From positions 310,001-374,000 of the forward strand of contig JAWZSP010000003.1 of the NCBI GenBank assembly GCA_034401135.1: a stretch of DNA of 64,000 bases, in the 5' to 3' direction. The translations under genes were made by a program, and so were the position numbers. Positions 1-12,270 of the stretch are shown piece by piece. Origin of the DNA: Volutella citrinella. Lineage: Eukaryota; Ascomycota; Sordariomycetes; Hypocreales; Nectriaceae. Under the pieces are notes generated by a model. It ran no database searches. It saw only the letters and a list, made by a program, of their open reading frames with translations, and was not told where the DNA came from. The first letter of the stretch is position 1. Each line of letters opens with the position of its first letter.

Positions 1-1538
1 CGCGGGTAGCTTGACTAGAAATTGTGCGGACACGCGCTGGTGGTTGACCGGTGAAGGCCGCCTTGTGGAAATAGGCGGGGGCTGTTGCACTGTGGGTGGA
101 GATGGCTGTGAGATGGCATCCCAATGATCTCATGGTGAAGCGCTGGAATGAATTTAGGTTGCAGTCTGCAGCTTGTTGATAAATTCTCTAGGCTGATTTA
201 AGCTGAGTTACGCTGCGGCTTTGACCTCAAGGGCGTATTGAAACCCATGGCCGATGTGTAGTCTTCTAAGTATAGACTGACATAAGGACTACCCTAGGCT
301 TCTCTGCAGATATTCCGCAATCTATCTCCTGAGTATAGCCACATGAGCTAGAGCCCATCAATAGTGTTGGGGGGAGAGACTTGGATACTGGACTCCTTTG
401 ACGATCTAGGGCTAGATTAGTTGTATCGTTGGTCGGCAGCTGTGGAGTCCAGAGTGATTTCTTCAGTAAGTCTATGCTGAGGCCCAAACAATAGCAGAGG
501 ATGAGAACCGAGTGGTCATATGATGCCCTGTGCCAGGCCCTTGCACGCTCCCTAGCCTCTTTTGGGTGGACAACATATGACTAAGATCGACATCCGGCAA
601 GCCATGAACTCGATTTACTAGACCACTAGACACATTGGAACTATGAAAATAGTTGTCACTGCCAGAGGAGCCATTGAATGTTCTGTATCCACATGCTATT
701 GGTGTAATATTCCAGGGCGAGGCGTGGAGGCTCCTGAGCCGATACAGCTAAGGCTTGAAATTATGCCATGCCCTCTGCTAGGCTCCCAGCTGAGATTCAA
801 CCTCAGACACGATATAGAGTCATTGGAGAGGTGTATTCCTCACTAGTCGGCTCTAATAATGTTAGTTCTGACTAGCTTGGGGGTAAAGGGGTATTATCAA
901 TACGACACTTGGCCATCCCCTCTCCAACGGCGATAGCGTCAATGTTGGATATCAAGACACCCGGTCTTTCCTAGGAGATCAAGTCAGATTACGAGACCTA
1001 ACCCGGTAACCAACTATGTCTCGCAGTTGACCAGTATTTGTGGGAATGATGCCGTGGTTCTCAATATCACCTCCGTAGATATGAAAAGGGGAAAGCAGCC
1101 CGGTATCAACCGACGACTCGACAAGCGAGCGATGAGTAGTCTCTCAATAGTCTCTCACAGCCGAATAATGAAATCAGTTGCACAGTGTATGACGATATTC
1201 CTTTTCCATACATTGTCCGCATTCCTTAATGAGAAACATTTGTTTGTTCTGTTATATGCACCCAAGGAACACCACTACATGTAACTTACCACAATATCCA
1301 CATCACAACAATCCAGTCATTGCAGCAACGAATCACAAACTCTTCCATTAGATGATTATCCTCGGCGAACAAGTTTTGACTCTCCCCATTTTACACGCTA
1401 AACCTCACATTTCGTCATGGCACCCTGCTCAATTGCATAACCCGCCCCCGCCTTCTCAGCGCCCCTCCTTGCAATGCCAATCTATCTCATAAACATACAG
1501 TCTCGTGAATGAGCCCTCAGGGCTGTCGGAGGAACAAT
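1..1538. other. Intergenic, no gene recognised
   Basis: I find no coding region with a recognisable family, splice structure or fungal codon bias. The open frames are short and scattered on both strands. The last part is the 3' flank of the methyltransferase gene. Nothing else is supported. Confidence 0.6.
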
Positions 1539-3218
1539 CTACAGGAGGACGGCCTTGCCGGCCTTCCTGCTAGCCTCGAGAGCGCCGTTGAGGCCGTACT
1601 GCGAGGGCAGGCCGTCGATGCGGTGGGTCGAGTTGAGGTTCTTGACGACGACGATCTGGAAGCACGTGGCGGATCCCTGGCGCGAGGCAATGGTCGAGTA
1701 GGCCAGGAAGAGTTCCCAAGTCTAGAATAATTAGCAGGGATGAGAAGTGTAGAGAGGGAGACGCACCCTGAACCAGGTCTCGCCGTACTTGGCTCGGACC
1801 TTGTCGGCGTTGCTGAGCCAGTTCTTGTACCATCGCCAAATGGTTCCCGAGTAGTGGACTCCAACGGTGTCGACGCTGCGGGATATTAGCACAGATTCCG
1901 ACTGCGGTGCGGCTTCAGTTTGCAGGGCAGCTCACCTCTTGACCTCAAAGCCAGCCTTCTCAAGCGGATCAATGTAGTATGACAGCGGCGTCGAGGCGTC
2001 GGCGCCGGGGAAGATGTGCTTGTTCAGATACAGACCCCAGATAAAGTCCTCGTACTGCCAGGCGCGGCGCAGCCCGGAGAGCTGGACGTACATGGCGCCA
2101 TCATCCTCAAGCATGTCGTAGCACTGGCGGAAGAAGGTGGTCATGCGGCGGACGCCGACGTGCTCGCCCATCTCGAGCTGGGTGATCTTGTCAAACTTGG
2201 TCTCGGGGATGTCGCGGTAGTCGCAGCACAGGATGCGGCTCTGGTCCTCGGGGATACCGGCCTCGCGCAGGGCGTCGGCGCCGTACGAGGCCTGCTCGGT
2301 GGCGATGGTGACGCCGGTGACGTGGGCGCCGTAGTTCTTGCTGGCGAACTTGGTCAGGGTGCCCCAGCCGCAGCCAATGTCGAGCATGGTCTCGCCCTCC
2401 TTGAGGCCAATCTTCTCGCACACAATGGCCATCTTGTTGTCCTGCATCTCCTCGAGCGTCTCCTCGCGGGTGGGATCGGAGATGATGCCCGACGTGTAGA
2501 TCATGCGGGGGCCGAGGAACCACGAGTAGTGGTCGTTGCCCATGTCGTAGGTCGGCCGGATCTGCTCGTCGTCCTGGGCCTGGTGGTGGAATACGGTGCC
2601 GGGGAAGAAGTTTGTGAGCAGGAAGCGGAACGTCTCGTAGGTGAAGGCAAAGGTGGCCCAGTCGTGGCGGTACTCGAGCACCTCGAGGCAGTCGGCGTTG
2701 AGGTCGACCTTGCCGGCGAGGTAGCGCTCAAAGAATATCTGCATGGGGATCTTGTGGCGGCCGTGCCAGCGCTCGCAGTCGGTCTCGTCCTTGAAGGTCA
2801 GGTAGTACTCGACGGGGCGGCCGGGGAGGGTGACCTTGTCGTTCATGCGCGGGCTCAGTCTCGACATGACGGTCCAGAAGACGATGAGGACGGGCAGCGT
2901 GGTGAAGAGGGCGAAGAAGACGGTCGTCTTCCAGCCGCCGCCGATGCGCCATGAGTAGTAGATGGGGAAGCCGACGAGCGAGGCGTAGAGGAAGAGGGCC
3001 GGGAACTGCTCGTGGCCGGGTCCGTCTGCGGGAATGGGGGCGTTGGAGATGGCGGGCGACTGTAGATGTTAGTTAGCTAGCTACGAGAAGATGATCAAAG
3101 CTGAGGGACGACATGCATTGGTGAGCCTCACGCCACAGTCCTTGTCGGTCGACATGTCGACGACGCGGGGCGTGCCGTTGACCTTGACGTCCTTGGTGCC
3201 GTTGAGAGGTCCCGCCAT
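1539..3218 (-). CDS. MTS1: Sphingolipid C9-methyltransferase
   Basis: SAM-dependent enzyme that adds the C9 methyl branch to the sphingoid base of fungal glucosylceramides, acting at the ER/Golgi membrane (family knowledge). Four exons: 3132-3218, 1936-3059, 1767-1875 and 1539-1721. They join in frame to 500 residues, the usual length. Two hydrophobic segments lie near residues 49-65 and 73-93. The cyclopropane-synthase-like methyltransferase domain follows, with the SAM loop LDIGCGWGT at 255-263. A Tyr-Asp-Met-Gly-Asn-Asp-His stretch upstream of it is typical of the CFA synthase/C9-MT family. The start is the first in-frame ATG and opens a short hydrophilic leader. The phase-2 junction at 1936/1875 restores a Ser codon, which supports the model. 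The gene is GC-rich at third positions, so it throws a long antisense shadow frame. It has no operon-like partner. The main alternative, a bacterial-type cyclopropane fatty acid synthase, is less likely given the N-terminal membrane segments. Confidence 0.94.
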
Positions 3219-5257
3219 GGCTGAGGTGGTCGGATGGGATGGACGGACGGACGGACGATGGGCGGTGATGGTTGACGGGAAAGGAGGAAGCAGGAGAATC
3301 GGATCACACAACCTCAGGAGGAGGAAATAATATCGTCTGGCAGTAAAAAAGGTAGGGAACAGGCGGTGAATGATAAACGCCGTGCCCTGTCTGTCTGATG
3401 AGTTGTCCCTTGCTCCCGGTCACCTCATGGCAGGGCGGAAGCTGCGGACGGGGGGGGCGGGGGCCGCGGGGTACGAATTAAATACTGCAGAACAGCCCAA
3501 CAGCTGTACGTAGCTGTACGACAGCAGCTGCAACTGAGACGGGAACGCCAAGCCCCGTCAAACAGACAAGGCCCCTCCCGGGCCCAGCAATGGAGACATT
3601 AGTGATGCATCGGGTGAGGCCAGCTTCTGCCTGATTTGCTGATCTGTGGAGTTGCAAGTGGTCCACGTCGGCGTAAAAAGGGGCCCTGTTGCGGTCGACT
3701 GAGGAATTGGGCGTCGAGGTTGGGAAGAGGGAGATGAGGCCACCGGCGGGCGGGCTGGGATGCGAGATTGCGCAGACGGTAGGCGAGGGGGGAGAGCTTG
3801 CGACAGCTTGTCGGTTGATGGGTGATGCGTTATTTGGCGCAGCCGCCGGGTGGGCTTCTGCAAGGCAGCAAAATTAATCACATCAGGCACACGGCAGCAC
3901 GCCGGAATTCTGTGCAGGCAGCTGCGTTTTCGGTGACAGGCCGGGGTCAATCTATGGGGCATCTTTGCTTCGTATTTTCTTTTTTGACTGCTTATTTGCT
4001 GGCGCTGGGGATCGACCAGATTCCACTGCGTCTAGATCCCAGGCAGCAGCTTGAGATCTTGCGTCTGGGTGGATTTGAAACGAATTGGACAATGGCCCCT
4101 GGGAGCTGGCAAGCTGCTGGCAAGCTAGAGCTTATCCCTACCGCTGCTTACGACAAGATGTACCTGCTTGTCTTGCGCCACCTGTAGACGCATTTCCTTA
4201 TCAGACCACTTACACCTGACAATCTGTCACGTGATGCAGAGCCCAGGCCAGCAACTGCAGGTTAACCTCTACACAGCCAACTACCTTTTTCCCTTATGAA
4301 AATGGCATTTTAAAGCGAATCATAATACGTGTAGACAGGGGAACTGTCCCGGGTTGTCGACTGCAAGATACGGTCGATGGAGCAAAGCCGGGAGTGTGAT
4401 GCAACATTCGTGCTCATCCTGCTCTTTGTACTTGCATGGTGTTCAAGGCCTAAGACGGTGCGATGGACTTTACTCTGTCCAACGCAATACTCTTACAGAA
4501 GCCATCCATCTTGAAAACAAAACCCTACACCACTGACTACGGGATTTTCATGCATAAAGGAGCGGTATGGTTTCATTTAGGTAGCCCCGCGAGATTTTCT
4601 TCTGCCTGAAATTAATAGTTGGACCCATCACTCGAATCATCATGGCAGCACCCTTCACCCTTATGAGCGCATGCCAGTCCTGTGTGCCCCTTGGTGTCAC
4701 ATGATGGTTTTCACGTCACAATTTCTAGAAGAAATGATAAACGACACTTGCCGTATGCTCAAGTGTTGCCGACCAATCAGTACATGGTGCATGTTGGAAA
4801 TGTGGTTGGGCAGCCGGTAGTGGCTGGGTCTACCACCTTTACTACGCCCGATCCATAGGTGGTGGTTTCCGTGCCACAGCTGTAACAAAAGACACGGAGA
4901 TCTGCGGGGTTCTACGTTCATGTGTGACTCAAGGCCATTCTTGACGATGAACTCGAACAGACCACAGTTGGTGGACAAGAAGACGTTTTTAATAGCGGCG
5001 GCCTAGCGGCTTACGCTTGTCAATTGCATCAGTGTTATCTCTGTAGATGACAGATAAGCGTCTTGTGAGGAGTCTTTTCTTGCACGACTGCTTCACCAAT
5101 GCTTCGTGTCTTGAGTGAATTTACACTGGGCGTTCAATGCAGGCTGGGAGTGCCGACTACATACCCCGACTGCAGTGCGTGTACGATTCCATACACATTG
5201 GGATCGTTTAGGCCGCATCAATATATGTGAAAAGACTGTATCCAAGGATTACAGTAG
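3219..5257. other. Intergenic, no gene recognised
   Basis: This holds the promoter side of the methyltransferase gene, including a four-unit GGAC microsatellite at 3241-3256. The open frames further on show no family resemblance. I also looked here for the missing N-terminal half of the rhamnosidase remnant that follows and did not find it. Confidence 0.55.
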
Positions 5258-6103
5258 TTGCAAACGGTTGTAAGTGAAGCCCCCCCGTCTCTCAGCTACG
5301 GACAGCGTGCTAACATGGTTAAAGATTCGGTGCTCAAACATTGCTTTGATGGAAAGTTCTTTACCGATGGCCTCTGCACCAGTCCCACACCGTCCGAGGA
5401 ATATAGCCAGCACTGCCAAGTCTGGGCTGTCATCTCCGGCGTCGTCAGCGGCAACGAGGCCGTCCGCATCCTCGGAGAGTCGCTCGCAAGGGGAAACCCT
5501 ACGTCTCAGACTCCTGTCAGAGCAGAGTCGATGCCTGGCTCTCAAGCTTCAGCAGCCGAGCAGCATGAAGCAGGGACAAGTTTCACAATGCCGTCGATTT
5601 CATTCAGCTTCTACGTCGCCCGCGCCCTGTCGGTTGTGGGTGATGAGATGTACGACGACAAGTTTGTGGATTTCTGGAAGCCGTGGAGGGATCAAGTGAA
5701 TGAAAATGTCGTCACCTGGGCTGAGGATGCTGTCAACGTGCGGTCAGACTGCCACGCATGGGGAAGTGTTCCGATTCACGAATTCATCACAGAGGTCGTC
5801 GGCGTGAGTCCCGCGGCGCCTGGGTGGGAGGTTGTCGCGTTTAAGCCGCGGCTTCGTTTGTTTCCCAAGATGAATGGGACAGTTCCTATCCTAGTAGGCA
5901 GCGACAAGGCGACCATCCGGGTCAAATGGTTCCGAGAGGAGATTGATGGAAAGAGCCACATGCGAGTGCAGCAGCTCAGAGTCGTATGCGACGATGACCA
6001 GGCCGCAGTCACTCCAATCAAAGTGTGGGTGTGTCTTCCCGATCGCCAGGACCAAACCGATTTCCTTGATCGAGAGCTGGACTACACTGTTAGCTTAGAA
6101 TAG
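5258..6103 (+). pseudogene. GH78 alpha-L-rhamnosidase, C-terminal remnant
   Basis: The frame encodes the C-terminal part of a GH78 alpha-L-rhamnosidase: the last helices of the six-hairpin barrel and the C-terminal beta domain. Signs are a 'Tyr-Ser-Gln-His-Cys-Gln' helix, an 'FYVARAL' helix, 'TWAE', 'RSDCHAWG' and 'PAAPGWEVV', all in family order. Intact enzymes are about 650-900 residues; only about 280 codons remain. Family-like sequence already runs upstream of the first ATG (5315), so the gene is truncated, not merely short. The N-terminal half, including the catalytic Asp-rich segment, is absent from the 1 kb upstream. No intron is needed. The frame itself is open to a normal stop, so the truncation may be fairly recent. 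The remnant cannot be an active rhamnosidase. An unrecognised upstream exon beyond a long intron is possible but unlikely. Confidence 0.75.
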
Positions 6104-6506
6104 ATAGATTTTGCCATGCAGGGAGATGTGCGCAAGAATCTTACCTTCGTTTTGACGCTGCCGTGTCGTTTCGAGATCTGCCAACATGGATCAAATGCGT
6201 AATTTCATGCTCGACTCTCTCTCTCTTCCACGCAACTCGCCGTCGCTGCCTCGATGACTATCTCTACGAGGTGATTCTTCTTTCAGTCACTTTGGTTGTC
6301 GAACCATCTGTCATTGAATTGAATGTGCTCTCACCCCAGAGCGAAGGTGAGGGGCATCAATACAAGGCGGAATCAATTTGCCGCGGAAGTGTGTCATCAA
6401 GCCAGGTTGCAATCAATGGACAGTGATGGGCATTATTTATTAACATCTACTCATGTATCATATATGTATGCCTCCTCTAATGCTTGCCTCAAGTCTCCCA
6501 AGAAGC
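6104..6506. other. Intergenic between convergent ends
   Basis: Shared 3' flank of the rhamnosidase remnant and the HRXXH protein gene, which point at each other. No feature recognised. Confidence 0.5.
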
Positions 6507-7375
6507 TTAGACGCAGTGCTCGGTGCCATCGGCGTGGAAGTGGCACTCAGTCTTCTTCTTCTCCTCCTTCTTCTCTGCCTCGGGCGCCTTGCCGGTGCAG
6601 CCGACACCAGGGGCGGCAATGTCGTGGGCGTAGACGTCAATGGCAAAGTACTGCAGCGCGTGGCTGTCGTAGACGGCCTTTTGGGGGTCCTCCTTGGCCA
6701 GGACCATGTTGTCGTTGTACTTGTCGGCGTAGTGGTCGACCAGGCCCTCGCTGATCTTGGGAACGTGGAGGATGCGGTGCATGAGGTCGGTGGCCCAGTA
6801 CGTGTTGAGGGCGCCGGCGGCAACGGTGTAGCCGAGACCGCAGACGGCGGACAGAGGGCGGCGGACGTGGAACGAGAGGTCGCAGATGACGGTCTCGAGC
6901 GTGGCGTTGGAGCCGCGGTAGTGGCCGGCCCATTCTGGTGAGGGTTAGTATACGATACTGGAATAGATAGAGATATAAGTAACTTACTGTCCTGGGTGGC
7001 GCAGTTGCGGTCCGGGTCGTCGCAGCGGAACAGCACGCCCGTCTTGTCGGCGTTGATGATGCGGTCGAACCAGCCGATGGGGATGGCCGTCGAGACGTTG
7101 CCAAAGTAGCGCTGGTGGAAGAAGGAGTCCTGGCCCCACCGCTGGAGGTGCTGCTTGGCGTGCTCGGCCAGTGCGACGGCCTCGTCAAGGGCCTCCTTGA
7201 GCTGGTGAGTCTGCGTAGAGTTGCACGACTCGTGGACGGTGTAGTCGCGCGTCCAGCCGGCGGTCCAGTCGTACGGCGCGGCGTCCTTGCTGGAGGAGTC
7301 GGCGCGCTCCGCAATGGGAGAGGCCATGGCGCCCGAGAGGAGCAGGAGAGCAACGGAAGAGGTCTTGAACATCAT
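6507..7375 (-). CDS. Secreted HRXXH-family protein (Asp f 2/Pra1-like)
   Basis: Two exons, 6988-7375 and 6507-6934, with a 53 nt intron, giving 271 residues. An N-terminal signal peptide of about 18 residues is followed by the PYDWTAGW start typical of Asp f 2. The zinc-binding signature HRXXH is present as His-Arg-Ile-Leu-His, with further His and Asp residues downstream. The C-terminus has the Cys/His-rich tail (ECHFHADGTEHC) after a lysine/glutamate-rich linker, a feature of Pra1/Asp f 2 zincophores. Known relatives are secreted zinc scavengers and major surface antigens, induced by zinc limitation or alkaline pH. Their fold is metallopeptidase-like but catalysis is unproven. In Aspergillus the relative is divergently paired with a ZIP zinc transporter. 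No transporter of that type is next to this gene. Start alternatives are the two adjacent Met codons. Confidence 0.88.
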
Positions 7376-7474
7376 CTTGACGGATTGGAGCTGGTTGATG
7401 CTGTGGCTTGTCTGGGCTGGATGTGCTTGGGTGGGATGGAGAGGGGGTTCATCCAGGGCGAAGAGACGTCGCTT

Positions 7475-7480
7475 CTTATA
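7475..7480 (-). promoter_or_regulatory. TATA-like element of the HRXXH gene
   Basis: TATAAG on the minus strand, about 100 bp upstream of the start codon, in a suitable place for a fungal core promoter. Inferred by position only. Confidence 0.4.
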
Positions 7481-8089
7481 GATGGGTGGGTGAGCAATAC
7501 CGCCAATGCGACCTCATTAATATTGACTGCTAGCCATTAACTAGCCAACGGATCCATGGCGAAAATGTCATTGCAAGCTCCGTCTCTCGGCGTCAAAAGT
7601 GCTCGGCGACGGGGCCTCGAGGCGGGGCTGTTGCATGATGCCATGATGCCCTCGTCCGAGGCTGGACGAATGACAGCCCGCAGAGACGACGGTTCTGCCG
7701 GGTTTGTCAAGAGGTTAGTCATTGGTCTGGTGTTTCCCGGTGTCTGTGGTGCGTCTGGCCGTCAACCTGCTTGACTATCCGGGTTCTCAACTCCACAATT
7801 GCTGGCCATAAGGGTTCTCACGATCCCAGCGCATCGTGGCTAGCGGCCCACTCCCACCTCGCAGCAAACCCAATCCAGCTTAAAGAATATGCTTATTCCA
7901 AGCCTATGACCTTGAGGGTGCTGGGGCATTGTACTCGAACGGCGGATGGCCCAAAGATCGGTGACCAGATGACCCCCACGAGTCAATAGATCCTGGTCCA
8001 GACGCTGCGACCATGGGACCAAAGTGCAGCTCTGTGAGGCATTTTAGCCGCAGGTTACCTTGGATTCTGCAAAATCAAGCTTGGGGTGG

Positions 8090-8138
8090 TTCTGCACGCT
8101 GTTTCTGCACGTTGTTCTGCACGTTGTTCTGCACGTGG
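8090..8138. repeat. 12 bp tandem repeat, four units
   Basis: Four units of ttctgcacgttg, the first and last with single changes and one extra T between units one and two. Units at 8090, 8103, 8115 and 8127. It lies in non-coding DNA 3' of the MFS gene. It looks like a simple minisatellite. Confidence 0.85.
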
Positions 8139-8610
8139 TGCGGCACCGTTCCATCGATCGTTCCGGGACGCCGGCTTGGCTCGATGGTTCACACTTTCGT
8201 AGCGAAGCTCACTCAGCCTGAGCTCGGGGGCTCCAGCCAATGGTACACAATCGCCAGAAGCCACTCAGAGCAAAACAGAGCTCACCCTTGCTAGAGCGGG
8301 TGTCGCGAAAGAGGTACAAGCAAACCAAGGATCCCTACCTCACAGGCAGCAGTCATCCGTTCCACTCGTGGACCATGAAGCTGTTGGCGGTAAATGCCCT
8401 TTAAGGTCTTCTTCTCATCAGGTGGGACACAGATATGGCAGAGTAGCAAATAACGGTTATCACTAGACTTGAAAGCCACATGTATTGGACAACTGCAATA
8501 CGCTGTGGTATTTTGTCGTCACCATCACATGACCAAGCCGAGTCTGATGCAGAATTAAACTGTCCGTTCCCTCCCGTTGCCGCGCACCGAATGTACTGTG
8601 AACATTCTGT

Positions 8611-10283
8611 TCAAGGCCTCCATCGCCAGGCTGGATGCTTCCACTCTAGGCTCTCAATCTCGAGAGGTGACAATCCCTCGAGCTGTTGATCAATGTCCTT
8701 CTCATCTCGTTTCTTGTTATCATAGTTCATCCAAAGCTCCAACAGCGTACTGCAGACGAGGATTCCAGATGCCGATGCCAAGTTCAGGCCGTTGCCAATC
8801 TTATAATCCGGTCCGTCCCAGCGGATATAAGACCAAGTCGCAACCAAACCACCAACATTGCCAAACATCATATTGACAGCCAAGGACATGGAACGAGCAG
8901 TGTCTGAAAGGACCTGCACCGCTGCTTGCGCGTTTGCCAATGGTCCGATGGCCATGCAACAAGATGAAACGAGGAAGGTGGCTGCGTAACGCACTTGGGG
9001 ATTACCTGAGGCCAAGAACATTATGTACCCAGCCATGACCAATGGGCAAGAAAGAGTAATGAATATTTGGCGCTTATCAGTCTTCCAGCTAAGTGCCGGC
9101 AGCAAGAGAGTGAAGAAGGCCCCGACAACATACGGGGGCACGGTGTAGAGCTGTTTTCGAACCGTGGTGGCCTTTGGGTAGATATTGGCAACGATGGTGG
9201 GAAGGAAAAATGCAAGGCCCTGAACGGTGATGTTGTCCAGCAAGAAGATGAAAGCGTTGGCCAGCACAACGGGGTTCCAGACACCAAGCCAGGCCTTTCG
9301 CCCACCCATCTTGTCGACAACTTCTGTTTGGCCGACACGCTCGGATTTGACACGGGCAATAGCGAGATCCTTCTCTTCGGGGGTTAGCCAGCGCGCCGTC
9401 TCTGGAGAGTCTGTCATGGTTATAAAAGCAATCAGAGACAATCCGACGGTGATGATCCCTTCAATCGCGAAGATCATCCGCCAGTTGTGAAGACTGCCGA
9501 AGCTGGGCAGGCTGAGAATGCCCGACGCCAACAGGCCGCCAAAGGCACCTGCAAGAGGCGCCATGACGATGAAGAGTGACATGCGGAACACTAGTTCGGA
9601 TCTATTGCAATGATTAGCTGGATCCTTGGCCTCGGATAACCCTGGGGTGCGTTTCTAGTACGGGCACTCACCGTCTGTACCATCTGGAGAGATAGAATGA
9701 GATGCCAGGCATCATGCCAGACTCAAATATGCCAAGGAGAAAGCGCACACCACATGCTTGGGGCAATGTTTGGACGAACGCAGTAGCTATCGACACTGCA
9801 CCAAAAAGCAAGGATAGGAGCGGAATGAACCAGCCTGGCCCCATCCATTTGCAGGCGATGTTGGATGGAACCTCGGCCAGGATATAGCTGATGTAGAAAA
9901 CGGACAGCAGCTGGTTGTAGTCGTATGTTCCGGTCATCTTCAGGTCCTTCTCCAGGCCAGCCAGCCGCGCATTGCCGACATTGGCACGGTCGATAAAGCA
10001 GAAGAGGTACAAAAGTGAGACTGTGGGGCAGATCATGAGGTCGATCTTCAATCGGAGTCGGCGTTCTGCCTCTTTGTCGAATTTGATGAGGGATTGTCCA
10101 TATCTAGAGCCTGATGTCAGTGGAGTTCGACTCTACGAGCCAACGGGCCAAAGCCAAAGGCGGAGAGTGAACATACTGGTCGGTAGCAGCGAGTCCCTTC
10201 TCGGCTGCATTGTGAACCGCCTTGGCATTATTATCCAAGGTCCCAACATGTTCGACCGCGGGTTTGGTATCGGACTCCAACAT
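8611..10283 (-). CDS. MFS permease, DAL5/allantoate-type (anion:cation symporter family)
   Basis: Three exons, 10177-10283, 9672-10103 and 8611-9601, joining in frame to 509 residues. A hydrophilic N-terminus precedes the first membrane segment. 'DRANVGNARLAGLEKDL' is the signature after TM1 of the ACS/DAL5 family. 'RFLLGIFESGMMPG' in TM4 is another hallmark. A central loop with 'TARWLTPEEK' separates the two six-helix halves. Relatives import allantoate, nicotinate, vitamins and small carboxylates by proton symport at the plasma membrane; the substrate cannot be told from sequence. The ATG at 10283 is chosen over an in-frame one 39 bp upstream because the extra residues are Arg/Thr-rich and the downstream one fits family starts. 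It is followed, on the same strand, by no partner within 300 bp. Confidence 0.9.
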
Positions 10284-12270
10284 TGTCCTTGATCGGGTTC
10301 GTCGCGTGCTCGCTCCAGGCAATTAGAGGAGAAGATGGTGAAGGAAATGTAGGCCAGCAAAAGCGAGAAGGGCTAGATCTCTTATAGATGATCAGTTAAT
10401 CACACAAGCCTGGCCTGTGCTGTCTGGGGTTACTTTGTGGGGCCGCGGGAGTTGCGAGCCCTGCAGTGGCTGGATATCGAGCTCCGGCTTGCTGATAAGA
10501 CGGATACCTTATATTTTTTAAGCTTTGGTTTGCTCTCCTGAGGACTAGCTGCCGTCATCCGCGGAACAGCACTGGCCAGCGTTTCATTCGGAGTGCCGAT
10601 ACGGCAGTTAGCGTCAGGCCTGGGCCTTCGGACGGAGCTTGTGTGGCGCCAAGGACGACATGTGCAATCTGGTGTGGTGTGTAGGCGCCGTTTGCCATGC
10701 CACGAGTAACCTTGGACGCGTGGTTGGTGGAGGGCAGTGGGCGGTGCCATCAACCCCATGTTCCAGAAGTCCGGGGTCGAGTCGGTCCATTGACTGCCCA
10801 ATAAGATTGGCCCTCAGAATGCGGGGTAAGCAGGCGTTGTACCATAGTAGATAAAGGCCAGCGCCGCCGCTGAGCCGGGCAGGGATTTTGGCGCGTGGCG
10901 TCGGTGCTCCCACGATCTTGCTCAGGCGGTGGCACATCCTTACCACATCGAGAAGGAGCCCCGAGTCGTAAGCTGCCTCGGAAGCCTGTAGCTAAACCAG
11001 AAATGCTCAGGTCACGCTGCACTATCCAGCACAAAGCCGCGGAATGGTAAGCACACCTTGCATGTCCTGCATCGTGCGCTCCCGATCTCCTAGCCGGACC
11101 CATCACATTTCCCGGGTCACGCAGCCGAGCCAGTAGTCGATTCTGGTTTGGTCAGGACTGTCGCAATTTATTCAACTGGCTACCTCTACAGCTGTCTCGA
11201 GCCACCTCGGGATTACAGTCGCATAAGCATCAACTAAGCATGAGTGTGGCACTGGAATACAAGTCATTTGCAAACCGCCCTCTAACCACGTCCCAGGTCC
11301 CTGGAGCTGGAGCACCCTGGCGGCCTCGCCACTGTCTATTTCTTCAGCGATATCCCGCAAACCCTTCTTCACTCCTCATTAGGCTTGTTTACTCTGGATT
11401 GCGGACCTCAAACTCATACGCAAGATGAGGTGGAGCTGTGCAATGTCAGAGTCTTCTAGATCAAATGTTGAACCGCCGTGATCGGCTGAGTATCCCGGCT
11501 TGGCAATCGACTGCTGTGACGAAGCAGCGAAATAACTGGGATACAACTTACTACGCACGGATGGAACAAGTCACCGTGGATGTGAGCCTATCAATGCTAT
11601 ACTTGAAATCACGGAACGCGAACGGCATCCTGTTTCTTGTAACTGTCGCTCATACAAACAGACCACCGCTGTGCCACACGGAACCGAAAATCCATTTGCG
11701 AGTTGAAAGTTCGTATTCCTGATGGCGTGTCACAAACACCTTGATGGCTTCTTACCACACGACTACCCCCACGTCTGTGCTCGACGCGGCCACTGAGATT
11801 GCACGGCAGCGAGAGAGGCTACCCATCCTAGACATATGTGCCACCTGAGGTTCATGCACCGGATGGCGTGCAGGCCATGCGTGGGCTATGCAGTGTAACA
11901 GGCGCAACTCATCTCATCAAGGTGCATGTCGCTACCGAGGCCATGGTCGAACCTGCCGATCTTTTACAACCCTGTCTAGTCTTTGCACTATCGCGGTTCT
12001 ATCTCACCAACTAGTCGGCAGCACGTGAAGCCTGAAGGAGCAAATGCAACGGAGCTCACAGCCGACAACAGTCAGGTCATATAGAGCGTCACATACTAAA
12101 GAGTCTGATCATCTATTAATCTATATCTCTCTGTCTATGTTCAATTCTTGGCTAGCGCCATCCGGCCATCCGTTGCGCCGGGGTGCTGATATACAATCGC
12201 CAAGTAGCGGAATGAGAATCACCAGTCTTGCTACCCTACATCACATCATCTACACCACATTGCCCATCTA
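10284..12270. other. Intergenic, no gene recognised
   Basis: About 2 kb between the MFS promoter side and the 3' end of the BBE oxidase. The open frames overlap each other in several frames, show no family features, and have no convincing intron signals. Confidence 0.55.

Larger units (their letters stand above)
7376..8610. other. Intergenic with a small tandem repeat
   Basis: Upstream region of the HRXXH gene and downstream region of the MFS gene. It contains the 12 bp tandem repeat listed separately. No coding region recognised. Confidence 0.55.

Noticed and set aside
2016..2954. 312-codon open frame on the plus strand
   Set aside because: It is the antisense shadow of the C9-methyltransferase exon, produced by strong G/C third-position bias; its translation is Leu/Val/Gly/Ala-rich without family features.
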